Source: Actinomycetes bacterium
Lineage (GTDB): Bacteria; Actinomycetota; Acidimicrobiia; Acidimicrobiales; RAAP-2
Direction of reading: 5' to 3'
Assembly: GCA_021818265.1 (NCBI GenBank)
Contig: JAKAEP010000006.1
Span: 1 to 54,369, forward strand
DNA: 54,369 nucleotides
Part shown: in pieces, positions 16,341 through 24,593 of the stretch
Numbering within the stretch: position 1 is the stretch's first letter
Layout: the number at the start of each line of letters is the position of its first letter
Position numbers and translations under genes: made by a program
Notes under the pieces: model-generated
The model's input: only the letters and a program-made list of their open reading frames with translations
Databases searched by the model: none
Told to the model about the DNA's origin: nothing

Positions 16341-16356
16341 CCCGCTCGCGAGCGGG
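16341..16356. promoter_or_regulatory. Perfect palindrome CCCGCTCGCGAGCGGG, candidate operator
   Basis: This 16-bp perfect palindrome begins 8 bp upstream of the MMPL -10 hexamer, covering the spacer and -35 region. The position fits a repressor site (for example TetR-like), though no regulator gene is adjacent. It could also fold as an RNA hairpin. Confidence 0.4.
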
Positions 16357-16452
16357 AGGGACCGAAGGCCCCCGTGGGCCCGCGACGATCCCATCCACCT
16401 CGTCGGTCCCCGTCGTCGCTAGCCTGGTGGCAGCGCAGATTTGGAGGTCTTC

Positions 16453-16689
16453 ATGGGCGATCTTCACGAGGCGACGGCGATCCACTGGGCCGAGCGGGCG
16501 GGGCGCACGCGACAGCCCGCGTCGGGGCCCTGCGGGTGCTCGCGGCGCTCGTGCTGGCACCACGCCCACTGCCGCTCGAGCGGGGTCGTGCGCGTGTACC
16601 GGGAGCCTCAGCCCAACCGGGAGTTCCCGCCGTCGGTCATCTTGTGCCGGGAGTGCGCCGCGCCGACCCAGCGCACGCGGGTGGCCTGA
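16453..16689 (+). CDS. Small Cys/His-rich, probably zinc-binding protein
   Basis: The 78-residue product starts at ATG 16453 with GGAGG at the right distance. It has six cysteines and a His pair in two clusters: PCGCSRRSCWHHAHC around residues 30-45 and LCREC around 66-70. The second cluster looks like half of a zinc ribbon. Its 3' 82 bp run antisense to the C-terminal tail of AcpS. A TAGCCT hexamer about 20 nt upstream may be its -10. No family is recognised, and a regulatory or metal-binding role is only inferred. Confidence 0.5.
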   Translation: MGDLHEATAIHWAERAGRTRQPASGPCGCSRRSCWHHAHCRSSGVVRVYREPQPNREFPPSVILCRECAAPTQRTRVA

Positions 16690-17111
16690 GCGGGGGGGCG
16701 CCGGCGGCCCGGCCGACCGGGCCGCTCCAGGGCGACGGCGTAGGCCGACACCACGTCGCGACCGGTGCGGATGGTGACCGCGACCTCGAGGGTCGAGTCG
16801 CGCGCCGGGGCGCCCTCGGGGGGGCTGACGCGCACGACGCTGTGGCGGGCGCCGGGGTCGAGCACCTCGATCGAACGGAACTCCAGGCGCCGTTGGGCGC
16901 GGGCGCGCAGGGCCTTGTAGGCCGCCTCCTTCGCGGCGAAGACGCGGGCCAGGGCCACGGCGGGGTCGCGCGCGCGCGCGAGGAGGTCGGCCTCGCGCGC
17001 GCAGAGCACGCGACGCTCGAACGCCCCGTTGGAGTCGGCGAGCACGCGGCGCATGGCGGCGACGTCGACCGCGTCGGCGCCCACCCCGACCACGGTGGCC
17101 CGCGCCGTCAC
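16608..17111 (-). CDS. acpS: Holo-[acyl-carrier-protein] synthase
   Basis: The 167-residue product transfers 4'-phosphopantetheine from CoA to the active-site Ser of acyl carrier protein. It has GVGADAVDV with the metal-binding Asp13 and FAAKEAAYKAL with Glu62, the two signature motifs. Normal AcpS proteins have about 120-130 residues; here about 37 extra Arg/Pro-rich residues follow the usual end near AYAVALER. GTG 17111 overlaps the ackA stop by 4 bp, making this the last gene of the acp-cocE-pta-ackA-acpS run. The tail overlaps the small Cys-rich gene on the other strand. Confidence 0.85.
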   Translation of the reverse strand: MTARATVVGVGADAVDVAAMRRVLADSNGAFERRVLCAREADLLARARDPAVALARVFAAKEAAYKALRARAQRRLEFRSIEVLDPGARHSVVRVSPPEGAPARDSTLEVAVTIRTGRDVVSAYAVALERPGRPGRRRPPAQATRVRWVGAAHSRHKMTDGGNSRLG

Positions 17112-18307
17112 CCGACGAGCTCGATCGTGTCGCGGGCGATCACGCTCTCCTCGTCGGTCGCCACGACCAGCACGGGCACCCGCGCGCCCGGGGCGCTCAC
17201 GTCGGCGTCTTTCCCCTCGGTGGTGGCGTTGCGCACCGGGTCGAGGGCCACCCCGAGGTAGCCGAGCGTCTGGCACGCGCGCCGGCGGACCTCGGCGCTG
17301 TGGCGACCGATGCCGTCGGTGAACACGAGGGCGTCGATCCCGCCCATCACCGCGACGTAGGCGCCGATGTACTTGCGCAGCCGGTGCGCGTACACCTCGA
17401 GGGCGAGGGCGCTGTGCTCGTCGCCGGCCCGGGCGCGCTCGAGGATGACCCGCTCGTCGTTGCTCACCTCGCTGAGCCCGAGCAGCCCGCTCTCGTGGTT
17501 GAAGACGCGCGCGAGCTCTTCGGCGGCGTAGCCGCGCTCGACGATGAGGTGGAGCACGAGTCCGGGGTCGAGGTCGCCGCTGCGGGTGCCCATGACGAGC
17601 CCCTCGAGGGGGGTGAGGCCCATCGAGGTGTCCACCGAGCGTCCCTGGTCGACGGCGGCCACGCTCGAGCCGTTCCCGAGGTGGCACACGACCAGGCGCA
17701 GGCGCGACAGCGGCTCCCCGAGCATGGCGGCCGCGCGGGCGCTCGCGTAGCGGTACGAGGTGCCGTGGAACCCGTAGCGCCGCAGCCCGAGGGCCCGCAG
17801 GGTGGCCGGCAGGGCGTAGGTCGACGCCGCCGGCGGCAGGGTGCGGTGGAAGGCCGTGTCGAAGACGGCCACCTGGGGCACGCCGGGCAGGAGGTCGCGC
17901 GCGGCCCGGATGCCCAGCAGGTTCGCGGGGTTGTGCAGGGGCGCGAGTGGCACCTGGCGCTCGATCTCGGCCACGACCTCGTCGTCGATGAGGACCGAGG
18001 CGCTGTAGCGCTCGCCGCCGTGCACGACGCGGTGGCCGACGGCGCCGATGGCCCCCACCGGCACCGGGGGGCCGTCGGGCGGCGGGCCCGAGACGGCCGC
18101 GAGGACCGCGCCCAGGGCGTCGGCGTGGTCGGCGCGCGGCAGTGCCCGGCGTCGGGCGGCCCCGATCGTGGCGACCTCGAGGGACCCGCCGGGGTCGCCC
18201 AGGCGGGTGGCCACGGCGCGCGCCAGCACGCTCACCCCGTCGGGGGCGTAGAGGCGGCACTTGAGCGAGGAGCTCCCGGCGTTGAGGACGAGGACGGGGC
18301 CCCTCAC
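17108..18307 (-). CDS. ackA: Acetate kinase
   Basis: The 399-residue protein interconverts acetate plus ATP and acetyl phosphate plus ADP. The ASKHA-fold motifs are all present: LNAGSSSLK at the N-terminus, GHRVVHGG with the substrate-binding Arg, FDTAFH with the catalytic Asp, [22 protein letters not shown] and the late Glu in TDEES. GTG 18307 overlaps the pta stop by 4 bp; the longer open frame upstream reads through pta in another phase. It forms the classic pta-ackA couple, here embedded between a CocE-type hydrolase and AcpS. Confidence 0.95.
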   Translation of the reverse strand: MRGPVLVLNAGSSSLKCRLYAPDGVSVLARAVATRLGDPGGSLEVATIGAARRRALPRADHADALGAVLAAVSGPPPDGPPVPVGAIGAVGHRVVHGGERYSASVLIDDEVVAEIERQVPLAPLHNPANLLGIRAARDLLPGVPQVAVFDTAFHRTLPPAASTYALPATLRALGLRRYGFHGTSYRYASARAAAMLGEPLSRLRLVVCHLGNGSSVAAVDQGRSVDTSMGLTPLEGLVMGTRSGDLDPGLVLHLIVERGYAAEELARVFNHESGLLGLSEVSNDERVILERARAGDEHSALALEVYAHRLRKYIGAYVAVMGGIDALVFTDGIGRHSAEVRRRACQTLGYLGVALDPVRNATTEGKDADVSAPGARVPVLVVATDEESVIARDTIELVG

Positions 18308-19278
18308 GGGGCGCCGGCCGCGACGAGGAGGGTCGAGCCGACGATGTCCTCGACGGTGGCCCCCTTGGAGAGGTCGCTCACCGGCCGGCGGTAGCCCTGC
18401 AGGACCGGCCCGAAGGCCGCCGCCCCGGCCAGGCGCTGGACCAGCTTGTAGCCGATGTTCGCCGCGTCGAGGTCGGGGAAGACCAGGACGTTGGCCCGCC
18501 CGCGCAGCGTCCCACCGCCGGGGATCTTCCTCTCGGCCACGAGGGGGGAGAGGGCGGCGTCCAGCTGGACCTCGCCGTCCACCGCCAGGTCGGGCTCGCG
18601 CTCTCGGACGAGCGCGGTGGCCTCGGCCACCTTCTCCACCCGGGGGTGCACCGCACTGCCGTGGGTCGAGAAGGAGAGCAGGGCGACCCGCGGCTCCCAG
18701 CCGAGGTCCCGGCGCACGCTGCGCGCCGTGGTGACCGCGATGTCGGCCAGCTGGGCGGCGTCGGGGTCGGGCACGAGTGCGCAGTCGGCGAAGACGAGCG
18801 CCCCGTCTTCCCCGCCCGAGAAGCCCGGCACGGACATCACGAAGTAGCTCGAGGGCGTCGCCACCTCGGGGTCGACCCCGATGAAGAGATCGCACGCCAC
18901 CACGACGGCGGCCGTCCCGTGGGTGAACCCGGCGACCAGCGCGTCCGCGTCGCCCTCGCCCACCATCATCGCCGCGAAGTCGAGGGGCTCGGCGACGAGC
19001 CGGCGCGCCGCGCGCGGCGGGAAGTCCTCGCGCTCGGCGTAGCGCGTGGCGTAGGCCTCGAGCAGCGCGGAGTCCGCCGGGTCCACGACCTCTATCCCGG
19101 TGAGGTCGGCCCCGGTCGCCCGGACGGGCCCGGCGGCGCCGAGGAGGACCGGCCGGGCGATCCCGCGCTCGCGCACCGTCGCGGCGGCCCGGGCGACCTC
19201 GGGCGAGTCCCCCTCGGGGAAGACGACCCGCGGGGCCCTGGCCCGCGCCCGCGCCTCCAGCCGGTCCCAGAGCTCCAC
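18304..19278 (-). CDS. pta: Phosphate acetyltransferase
   Basis: The 324-residue, single-domain protein converts acetyl-CoA plus phosphate to acetyl phosphate plus CoA, reversibly. [15 protein letters not shown] at the N-terminus, the [12 protein letters not shown] segment and the C-terminal [13 protein letters not shown] are family signatures. It lacks the long N-terminal DRTGG/CobB-like region of the E. coli enzyme, as is usual in Gram-positives. GTG 19278 lies 9 bp after the cocE stop. An almost fitting TAGGGC hexamer is 6 nt upstream, so an internal promoter is possible. Confidence 0.93.
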   Translation of the reverse strand: MELWDRLEARARARAPRVVFPEGDSPEVARAAATVRERGIARPVLLGAAGPVRATGADLTGIEVVDPADSALLEAYATRYAEREDFPPRAARRLVAEPLDFAAMMVGEGDADALVAGFTHGTAAVVVACDLFIGVDPEVATPSSYFVMSVPGFSGGEDGALVFADCALVPDPDAAQLADIAVTTARSVRRDLGWEPRVALLSFSTHGSAVHPRVEKVAEATALVREREPDLAVDGEVQLDAALSPLVAERKIPGGGTLRGRANVLVFPDLDAANIGYKLVQRLAGAAAFGPVLQGYRRPVSDLSKGATVEDIVGSTLLVAAGAP

Positions 19279-19287
19279 GGTGCCGCC

Positions 19288-20988
19288 CTAGCGACGCACG
19301 TAGCCGTCGGCCGCGAGCCGGGGCGGGACGATCGGGACGAGCAGGTGGGAGTCGTAGGGGCCACCGAGGTGGATCACGTGCCGGCCGCGGTTGCGGGTGT
19401 CCCAGGCGAACGGCTCGAACCAGCCGTGACGCTGGTAGTGGCCGGACACCACGACGCGCAGCTGCTCGCCGGGGTGCCAGATCCGGCTCGTGGGGTAGAT
19501 CTCGACCTCGACCGGGACGACCTCGCCCGCGCCGAGGAGCTGCTCGTGGCGGTGGGTGTGGTGGGGGTGGTCGGGCGTCGAGAGGGACTCGTCCAGCTCG
19601 CGGTGCGATACGCGCATCAGGCCGGGCGTGCCCGGGTAGGGCTCGCCGAGCACGAGCGTGGGGACGAAGCGCCCGTGGCGGTCGAGCTTCTGGACCGCGA
19701 CGAAGAGGTCCATGTCTTCGGACCCCTGCGCCTCGACCCAGAGCCGCAGCTTCAGGTAGCCGGTGACCTCGGTCTCGTGCTCGAAGGTCACGTCGAAGGC
19801 GGTCTCACCGCCCGCGGCGTCGTAGCTCACCGAGCTCTCGACCTCCACCGCCTCGGTGGAGAGCCGCCCGTGGGGCGCCAGGTAGAGGGGCGTGTAGACG
19901 GTGCGCGCCAGGGGGAACTCGCCCTCCGCGCGGCGCACCGCGAAGTCCACGTCGTAGGCGTCCATCACGTCGAGACGCACCCGCGGGGTCATCTCCCACC
20001 CGTTGCGGATGTCCTTCAGGTAACGGTCGAAGAAGCGGCGGAGGTCCTCGAGGGTCTGCGGGTCGACCGCGTCGGGCCACTCGAAGTCGCGGTGGATCCG
20101 CAGCCACTTGCGCGGCGAGGCGATGCGGCGGAACGCCTCGGTCGCCCCGCGAAGGTGGAAGTGGCTCCAGCCCCCGGTGATGTAGGCCGGCACCTCGATG
20201 TCCTCGAACCGGGCGACCTTGTCCTCCCAGTAGGGGTTCATGAGGGGATAGGTGCGCGCCATGGCGACCCAGTCCTCGATCAGGTTCTCGCTGCGCAGCC
20301 CCGAGAGGAGGAATTCGTTGAAGCCCGGCTCGGGGATGCCGCCCGTGCAGATGAACTCGCGGTAGACGTCCGAGCACCCTTCGAAGGGGGCGATGCACGC
20401 CAGGTGGGGCGGCTTCTCGGCGGCCGTGTACCACTGGACCATGGCGAGCCAGGAGTTGCCCGACATGCCGACCTTGCCGTTGGACCACGTCTGGGCGGCC
20501 ACCCACTCGATGAGGTCGTAGGCGTCGCGGCCGTCCTGGGTGCCCACGCAGAGCAGGTTGCCCTCCGAGTGGCCCGCGCCGCGGGCGTCGGGGTTGACGA
20601 CGGCGTAGCCCTGGTGGCACCAGTAGGCCGGGTCGGGGCCCTCGAACTTCGCCATCGGCGACGTCGTGCCCGGCGGCACGCCGAGGGCGAGGAAGGCCTG
20701 ACGGCCCTTGGGGGCGTAGCCGTGGCGCTTGCCGTAGGGACTCCACGCGACGATGGCCGGCACGTCCGTCGCGCCCTCCGGGCGGTAGACGTCGGTGTAG
20801 ATCACCGTCCCGTCGCGCAGGGTTACCGGCACGTCCTGCTCGCAGAGGATGCCGTTCTCCACGTGGACACCCGGGGCGAAGTGGGCGTAGTAGAGCATGC
20901 CCGGACCCTCCTCCGAGGTCCGGTAGTGGACGTCGACCTCGCCCTCGGCGAAGGACTCGTGTCGGATCAGTCGCTCCTCGACCTTCAT
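19288..20988 (-). CDS. CocE/NonD-family (S15-type) hydrolase
   Basis: The 566-residue product has the X-Pro dipeptidyl-peptidase/CocE layout: an alpha/beta-hydrolase domain with nucleophile Ser176 in GMSGNSW, the VVNPDARGAGHSEG segment before it, an inserted helical cap, and a C-terminal jelly-roll domain with RVSHRELDES and LRVVVSG that the family always carries. Relatives hydrolyse cocaine, glutaryl amides, alpha-amino esters or proline dipeptides; the substrate here is unknown. AGGAGG precedes ATG 20988. It lies between a free-standing ACP gene (41 bp away) and pta (9 bp), so it may act on an acyl group tied to that context. Confidence 0.85.
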   Translation of the reverse strand: MKVEERLIRHESFAEGEVDVHYRTSEEGPGMLYYAHFAPGVHVENGILCEQDVPVTLRDGTVIYTDVYRPEGATDVPAIVAWSPYGKRHGYAPKGRQAFLALGVPPGTTSPMAKFEGPDPAYWCHQGYAVVNPDARGAGHSEGNLLCVGTQDGRDAYDLIEWVAAQTWSNGKVGMSGNSWLAMVQWYTAAEKPPHLACIAPFEGCSDVYREFICTGGIPEPGFNEFLLSGLRSENLIEDWVAMARTYPLMNPYWEDKVARFEDIEVPAYITGGWSHFHLRGATEAFRRIASPRKWLRIHRDFEWPDAVDPQTLEDLRRFFDRYLKDIRNGWEMTPRVRLDVMDAYDVDFAVRRAEGEFPLARTVYTPLYLAPHGRLSTEAVEVESSVSYDAAGGETAFDVTFEHETEVTGYLKLRLWVEAQGSEDMDLFVAVQKLDRHGRFVPTLVLGEPYPGTPGLMRVSHRELDESLSTPDHPHHTHRHEQLLGAGEVVPVEVEIYPTSRIWHPGEQLRVVVSGHYQRHGWFEPFAWDTRNRGRHVIHLGGPYDSHLLVPIVPPRLAADGYVRR

Positions 20989-21029
20989 GGGTGGTACCTC
21001 CTGGTGTCGCGCCGACCCTCGTCGGCGAG

Positions 21030-21278
21030 CTAGCGGCGGCGCAGCTCGGTGACGAAGTCGATCGCCTCGCCGAGGGTGCTCCGCCGGCGTGCCTCCATGA
21101 ACGGGATCGAGACGCCGAGGTCCTCCTCGAGCAGCGCGATCAACTGGGCCATGGTCAGCGACGTGACCCCGAGGTCCTCGACGAAGCGCGTCTCGCGGGT
21201 CAACGTGGCCCGGTCCCGACGGAAGACGCGCGCCACGTCGGCGTAGACCGTCTCGGCGAACTTGTCCTCAGCGATCAC
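21030..21278 (-). CDS. Free-standing acyl carrier protein
   Basis: The 82-residue acidic helical protein has the carrier-protein pattern, with the phosphopantetheine Ser in EDLGVTSLTM (about residue 41) followed by the helix MAQLIALLEEDLGVSIPF. The usual Asp before the Ser is Thr here. GGAGG precedes GTG 21278. It heads the run acp-cocE-pta-ackA-acpS, so its activating enzyme is encoded in the same transcript. No ketosynthase or other fatty-acid elongation gene is nearby, which suggests a dedicated carrier role rather than the housekeeping AcpP; this is inference. Confidence 0.8.
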   Translation of the reverse strand: MIAEDKFAETVYADVARVFRRDRATLTRETRFVEDLGVTSLTMAQLIALLEEDLGVSIPFMEARRRSTLGEAIDFVTELRRR

Positions 21279-21402
21279 ACCCCACCTCCGCTCGGGTGCC
21301 GCTGGGTCCATGCTCGCGGCTCGGGGCCGTGGGTCGTAGGGGCGAAGGTCCTGACCGTTCGCGCCCCGCTCTCGGTCGAGGTCGCCCCCTGGGCCGCGGG
21401 GT

Positions 21403-22092
21403 TCAGGCGGGCGGTCGAGGGCCCGAGCCGGCGCCCAGGTCCCTGTCCTGCATCTCCCAGGCGTGGTCGAGCACGTGGAACGCGCTGTGGCGCACGAGGA
21501 AGGGGAGCGACCACGAGCGCGCGCGCCGCCCGTCGTCGAGGTGGGCGCGCAGGGCGCGCAGGAAGGCGTCACGATGCGCGGCGAGTGCGCCGGGATCGGC
21601 GACGACGTCACCGGCGGGGTCGACGCCCACTTTGCGGGCCCAGTCCTGCTCGCAGCGGAGGACGTGGCCGGCGATCGCTTCGCGGTCGCGGCCGCCCCCG
21701 CGCGGGCCCTTGCGCAACGTGGGCGACACACTCGCCCGGACCGCGTCGAAGTGACGCCAGGACGCCGCGAGGAGCCGGAGGCGCCGTGTGAACGCCGCGG
21801 CGTCGATGGCCACCTCGTCGCTCGCGCCCGAGACGAAGGAGATGCCCCAGAAGTCGGTGGAGCCGCTGCCCACGTAGGTCTCGACGACGCGGACGTCCCC
21901 CGCCGCCGAGAACTCGCCGCCACGGCGCGCGAGCCGTGCGACCGGCGCGTAGCGCTCGCGGTAGGCCTCGAGCCGGGTGAGCGCCTCCTCGGGCGTCGCG
22001 CCGCCGCGCTCCAGTCCCGGCCAGTCGACCGCCCACGCCGCCGCTCGGCGCCCCTTGGGCCCGAGCTCAACCGCCACGTCGAGAGCGCTCAC
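21403..22092 (-). CDS. HicB-like plus DinB-like two-part protein
   Basis: The 229-residue product starts at GTG 22092 behind a GAGGGGGA. Its first 50 residues (VELGPKGRRAAAWAVDWPGL and EEALTRLEAYRERY) resemble the HicB-type antitoxin fold that precedes DinB-like domains in some actinobacterial proteins. The C-terminal half has RHSAFHVLDHAWEMQDR, the His-rich helix of DinB/DfsB-like metal-binding bundles. No toxin partner is adjacent, so a toxin-antitoxin role is not supported. Function is unknown; thiol-linked chemistry would be typical of DinB-like enzymes. Confidence 0.55.
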   Translation of the reverse strand: MSALDVAVELGPKGRRAAAWAVDWPGLERGGATPEEALTRLEAYRERYAPVARLARRGGEFSAAGDVRVVETYVGSGSTDFWGISFVSGASDEVAIDAAAFTRRLRLLAASWRHFDAVRASVSPTLRKGPRGGGRDREAIAGHVLRCEQDWARKVGVDPAGDVVADPGALAAHRDAFLRALRAHLDDGRRARSWSLPFLVRHSAFHVLDHAWEMQDRDLGAGSGPRPPA

Positions 22093-22187
22093 GCGTCCCC
22101 CTCTCTCTCGCGGCGATGATAGGGCGAGCCGCGCGCGGCGCGCGGCGAGCCCGTGCTGCCTGATGACCGGGAGTGTTCGCCGTTGGC

Positions 22188-22193
22188 TAGGTT
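22188..22193 (+). promoter_or_regulatory. -10-like hexamer TAGGTT, near-leaderless geometry
   Basis: TAGGTT, 7 nt, then GTG 22201, preceded by TGGC. The spacing is one base longer than in the other cases. It favours 22201 over the in-frame start further upstream at 22153. Confidence 0.45.
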
Positions 22194-22200
22194 GGCCGTC

Positions 22201-23220
22201 GTGCGCCGCCTCGTGCCCCCGCTCGCCCTCTCGCTCGTGCTCCTCGGCCTCGTCGTCGGGCCCGCGGGCGCCTCGGGCACGTCCAGCTCGACCACGTCGA
22301 CGACCGCCCCGCCCTCCACCACGACGACGGCCAAGCCCGTCTACGTCGACCCGCTGACGGGCCTGCCCGACCCCCACCGCCTCACCCTGCACCGCTCGGC
22401 CCTCACCATAAAGATCGACAACACCCCGGAGGCCATGCCCCAGTACGGCGTACAGGACGCCGACGTCGTCTACGAGGAGATCGTCGAGGGCGGCATCACG
22501 CGCCTGGCCGCGATCTTCGACTCCCACCTGCCCACGGTCGTCGGCCCGGTGCGCTCGGTCCGGCGCACCGATCGCGAGATCGTCTTCCCGATCGGGGGGA
22601 TCTTCGCCTTCAGCGGCGGGGCGGAGTACGCCCTGCGCAGCATCGCCACGGCCCCCGTCAAGCTCTACGACGAATCCAACAGCGGCGCCGCCATGTTCCG
22701 TGACCCGAGCCGGGCCGTGCCCCACAACCTCTTCGCGAACGCCGAGCTGTTGATGCGCAAGGACGGCGTGCCCCGGCCCACCCGGCCGCTGTTCACGTAC
22801 CTCGCCCCGGGCCAGTTCGCGCACGGGCCCAAGGTGCACGCGTTCACCGTCGGCTTCGCGGCCGGCTACGCCGTCACCTACACGTGGAACCCGGCGACGC
22901 GTCGCTGGGACCGGTCGCTCTTCGGCGCCCCGGAGAAGTCGGCCAACGGCGTGCAGCTCGCGCCGAAGAACGTCATCGTGATGTCCGTCGACTACGTCGG
23001 GGGAGTGGGCGTGATCGACTCCTACGCCCAGCTGGTCGGCTCGGGGCCGGCCGAGGTATTCACCGGGGGCGTCGTCCAGCACGGCCACTGGTCGCGCTCG
23101 AACCTCTACCACCGCACCGTCTTCACCAACGACCAGGGGAAGGTCATCAAGCTCGCTCCGGGTCAGACCTGGGTCGAGCTGCTCTCGAACACCGAGGGCG
23201 TGACGATCGTCCCTCGCTGA
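22201..23220 (+). CDS. Secreted DUF3048 (YerB-like) protein
   Basis: The 339-residue product has a signal peptide (residues 1-24), a Ser/Thr/Pro-rich linker (about 25-45) and then the DUF3048 region with PLTGLP, IKIDNTPEAMPQYGVQDADVVYEE and RSVRRTD, followed by a C-terminal strand-rich part including VHAFTVGF and VVQHGHWSR. The family is exported and conserved in Gram-positives (YerB of Bacillus), with no proven reaction. It is a single gene. Its stop codon abuts the stop of the convergent pilin-like gene with no bases between. Confidence 0.8.
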   Translation: MRRLVPPLALSLVLLGLVVGPAGASGTSSSTTSTTAPPSTTTTAKPVYVDPLTGLPDPHRLTLHRSALTIKIDNTPEAMPQYGVQDADVVYEEIVEGGITRLAAIFDSHLPTVVGPVRSVRRTDREIVFPIGGIFAFSGGAEYALRSIATAPVKLYDESNSGAAMFRDPSRAVPHNLFANAELLMRKDGVPRPTRPLFTYLAPGQFAHGPKVHAFTVGFAAGYAVTYTWNPATRRWDRSLFGAPEKSANGVQLAPKNVIVMSVDYVGGVGVIDSYAQLVGSGPAEVFTGGVVQHGHWSRSNLYHRTVFTNDQGKVIKLAPGQTWVELLSNTEGVTIVPR

Positions 23221-23667
23221 CTAGACGCCGACGCAGCCGGCCGCGCCGGCGACGCTCTGGTGGGCGTGGGGGCCGCGCAGCGGGCGCACATCCACGCTCG
23301 TCCCGGTCCACTCCAGGGTGAACGACCCGTCCCCCGAGGGCCAGCGCTGGCCGGCCAGGGGCCCACCGCTCGCCGTGGCCCAAGCGGTCCCGGCCGGCGG
23401 GAGCCCGCCGTGGAGGGTCTCGTAGGCGGCGACCGCCGACTCGATGGCGGCGACGTCGGCCACGCACGCCGCGTGGGCGGCCGCCGGCGGGGCGCTCGCC
23501 AGGGCCGAGACTGCCGTCGTGCTCCTCGGGGGTGCCCCCTCCACGTGTCGAGGCGCCGGGTTGCCCCCGATCGTCTGGGAGAGGACGATCGAGCCCAGCA
23601 CGAGCACGATGACGACGCTGGCGAGCGTCGAGACGACCGAGACGCCGGCCTCGCGCGGGCCCCTCAC
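23221..23667 (-). CDS. Pilin/pseudopilin-like membrane-anchored protein
   Basis: The 148-residue product has a short basic leader ending in Gly, then a hydrophobic helix (GVSVVSTLASVVIVLVLG, about residues 8-25), then a soluble part opening with ADVAAIESAVAAYETLHGGLPP, which recalls the helix-then-loop of type II/IV secretion pseudopilins. The Glu normally at position 5 of mature pilins is Ser here, so prepilin processing is uncertain. Two cysteines (AACVAD and GCVGV) could close the C-terminal domain. It overlaps the YciI-like gene by 4 bp. No pilus assembly genes are in the window. Confidence 0.5.
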   Translation of the reverse strand: MRGPREAGVSVVSTLASVVIVLVLGSIVLSQTIGGNPAPRHVEGAPPRSTTAVSALASAPPAAAHAACVADVAAIESAVAAYETLHGGLPPAGTAWATASGGPLAGQRWPSGDGSFTLEWTGTSVDVRPLRGPHAHQSVAGAAGCVGV

Positions 23668-23963
23668 GGGCGCCTCGCGTCGAGTCGGACCGAGAGCGGC
23701 TCGACCTCGTCGATCAGATGGCTGCCCGTCCAGGGGTCATCGGCCAGGGCGCCGAGGAGCTCCTCGACCGTCGTCGCCTCGCAGACCAGCACCACGCGCT
23801 CCCCGGCGCCGACGGGTCCCCCGATGACGACGACCCCGCGCGCGACCAGGTCGTCCATGACGCGCGCGTGCTCCGCCCAGCCCGACTGGCCCTCCACCGG
23901 GCGTGACGGGTCCCACGACGGGCCCGTGCGGCGGCGGGTGAGGAGGAAGGCCGACACGCCCAC
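23664..23963 (-). CDS. YciI-like protein
   Basis: The 99-residue product resembles the YciI/YCII ferredoxin-like fold: a strand, a helix with WAEHARVMDDLVARG, the strand VVVIGGPVG and the end DDPWTGSHLIDEVEPLSV. YCII-type proteins are small dimeric enzymes or muconolactone-isomerase-like folds; the reaction here is unknown. GTG 23963 has no clear ribosome site. It overlaps the next gene by 4 bp and follows the 2H phosphoesterase gene by 18 bp, so the three probably form one transcript. Confidence 0.7.
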   Translation of the reverse strand: MGVSAFLLTRRRTGPSWDPSRPVEGQSGWAEHARVMDDLVARGVVVIGGPVGAGERVVLVCEATTVEELLGALADDPWTGSHLIDEVEPLSVRLDARRP

Positions 23964-23981
23964 CGGCCTAGCACGCCCCGA

Positions 23982-24509
23982 TCACGGCCCGCCGGTGAGC
24001 CGGAAGGTCCGCGTCCTCGCGTAGGGCGCGCCGGGCGCCGGGCGGGTGAAGAGACCGAGCTCGGTGGCGAGGAACGGGCGGTGCGCGCGAGCGGGGATCG
24101 CTCGGGCGTCGACCTCGGGGAGCGGACGTTCGCCCCGGGCCAGGGCCAGGGTGAGGTGGGCGACGAAGGGCGCCGCCCGGGGGGCGAGCCCGAGGGCCGC
24201 CTCGAGGGCGCCGCGCAACTCCGTGACGCCCTCGCCCTCGACGCTGAGGTACCGGACGCGCTCGTCGAACGAGGCCACCTCCCCGAGGCGGACGGGGAAC
24301 GGGGCGGTCGCGCCCGCGACCACGTGTACCGCGTCGAGCCACGCGTCGCCGGCGGGGAGCTCGGGCGGGGCGACCATGGTCACGTGGGGCACGGCGTCGC
24401 GCATCCCCAGGCCGGCCATGACCGTCGCGAGTTGGCGACGGACCCCGCGCGGCGGCTGGAGCGCGAGGTAGCGCGACGCCCGGCTCGCGGTGGGGGCGCG
24501 CAAGACCAC
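23982..24509 (-). CDS. 2H phosphoesterase (2'-5' RNA ligase/LigT-like)
   Basis: The 175-residue product has the two H-x-T motifs of 2H phosphoesterases: His42/Thr44 in PHVTM and His118/Thr120 in AHLTL, about 75 residues apart as usual. Relatives open cyclic phosphodiesters or cleave 2'-5' linkages in RNA or nucleotides. TAGGCT lies exactly 6 nt before GTG 24509, which fixes the start. It is the first gene of a three-gene run with the YciI-like and pilin-like genes. Confidence 0.75.
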   Translation of the reverse strand: MVLRAPTASRASRYLALQPPRGVRRQLATVMAGLGMRDAVPHVTMVAPPELPAGDAWLDAVHVVAGATAPFPVRLGEVASFDERVRYLSVEGEGVTELRGALEAALGLAPRAAPFVAHLTLALARGERPLPEVDARAIPARAHRPFLATELGLFTRPAPGAPYARTRTFRLTGGP

Positions 24510-24515
24510 GCCGCG

Positions 24516-24521
24516 AGCCTA
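24516..24521 (-). promoter_or_regulatory. -10-like hexamer TAGGCT, leaderless geometry
   Basis: On the minus strand TAGGCT, 6 nt, then GTG 24509. Confidence 0.5.
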
Positions 24522-24593
24522 CGGCGAGGACTCGTCCGCATCACGAGGCATCGCACGTGCCCGAGTGCTCGGGGAGACGACGAGCGGGCTCGC

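Noticed and set aside
14160..16394. Second long minus-strand frame over the MMPL gene
   Set aside because: The frame 14198-16321 has the RND membrane segments and Asp-Tyr motifs; the alternative is Arg/Pro-rich.
21403..22092. Toxin-antitoxin module
   Set aside because: Although the N-terminus is HicB-like, there is no HicA-type toxin next to it and the rest of the chain is DinB-like.
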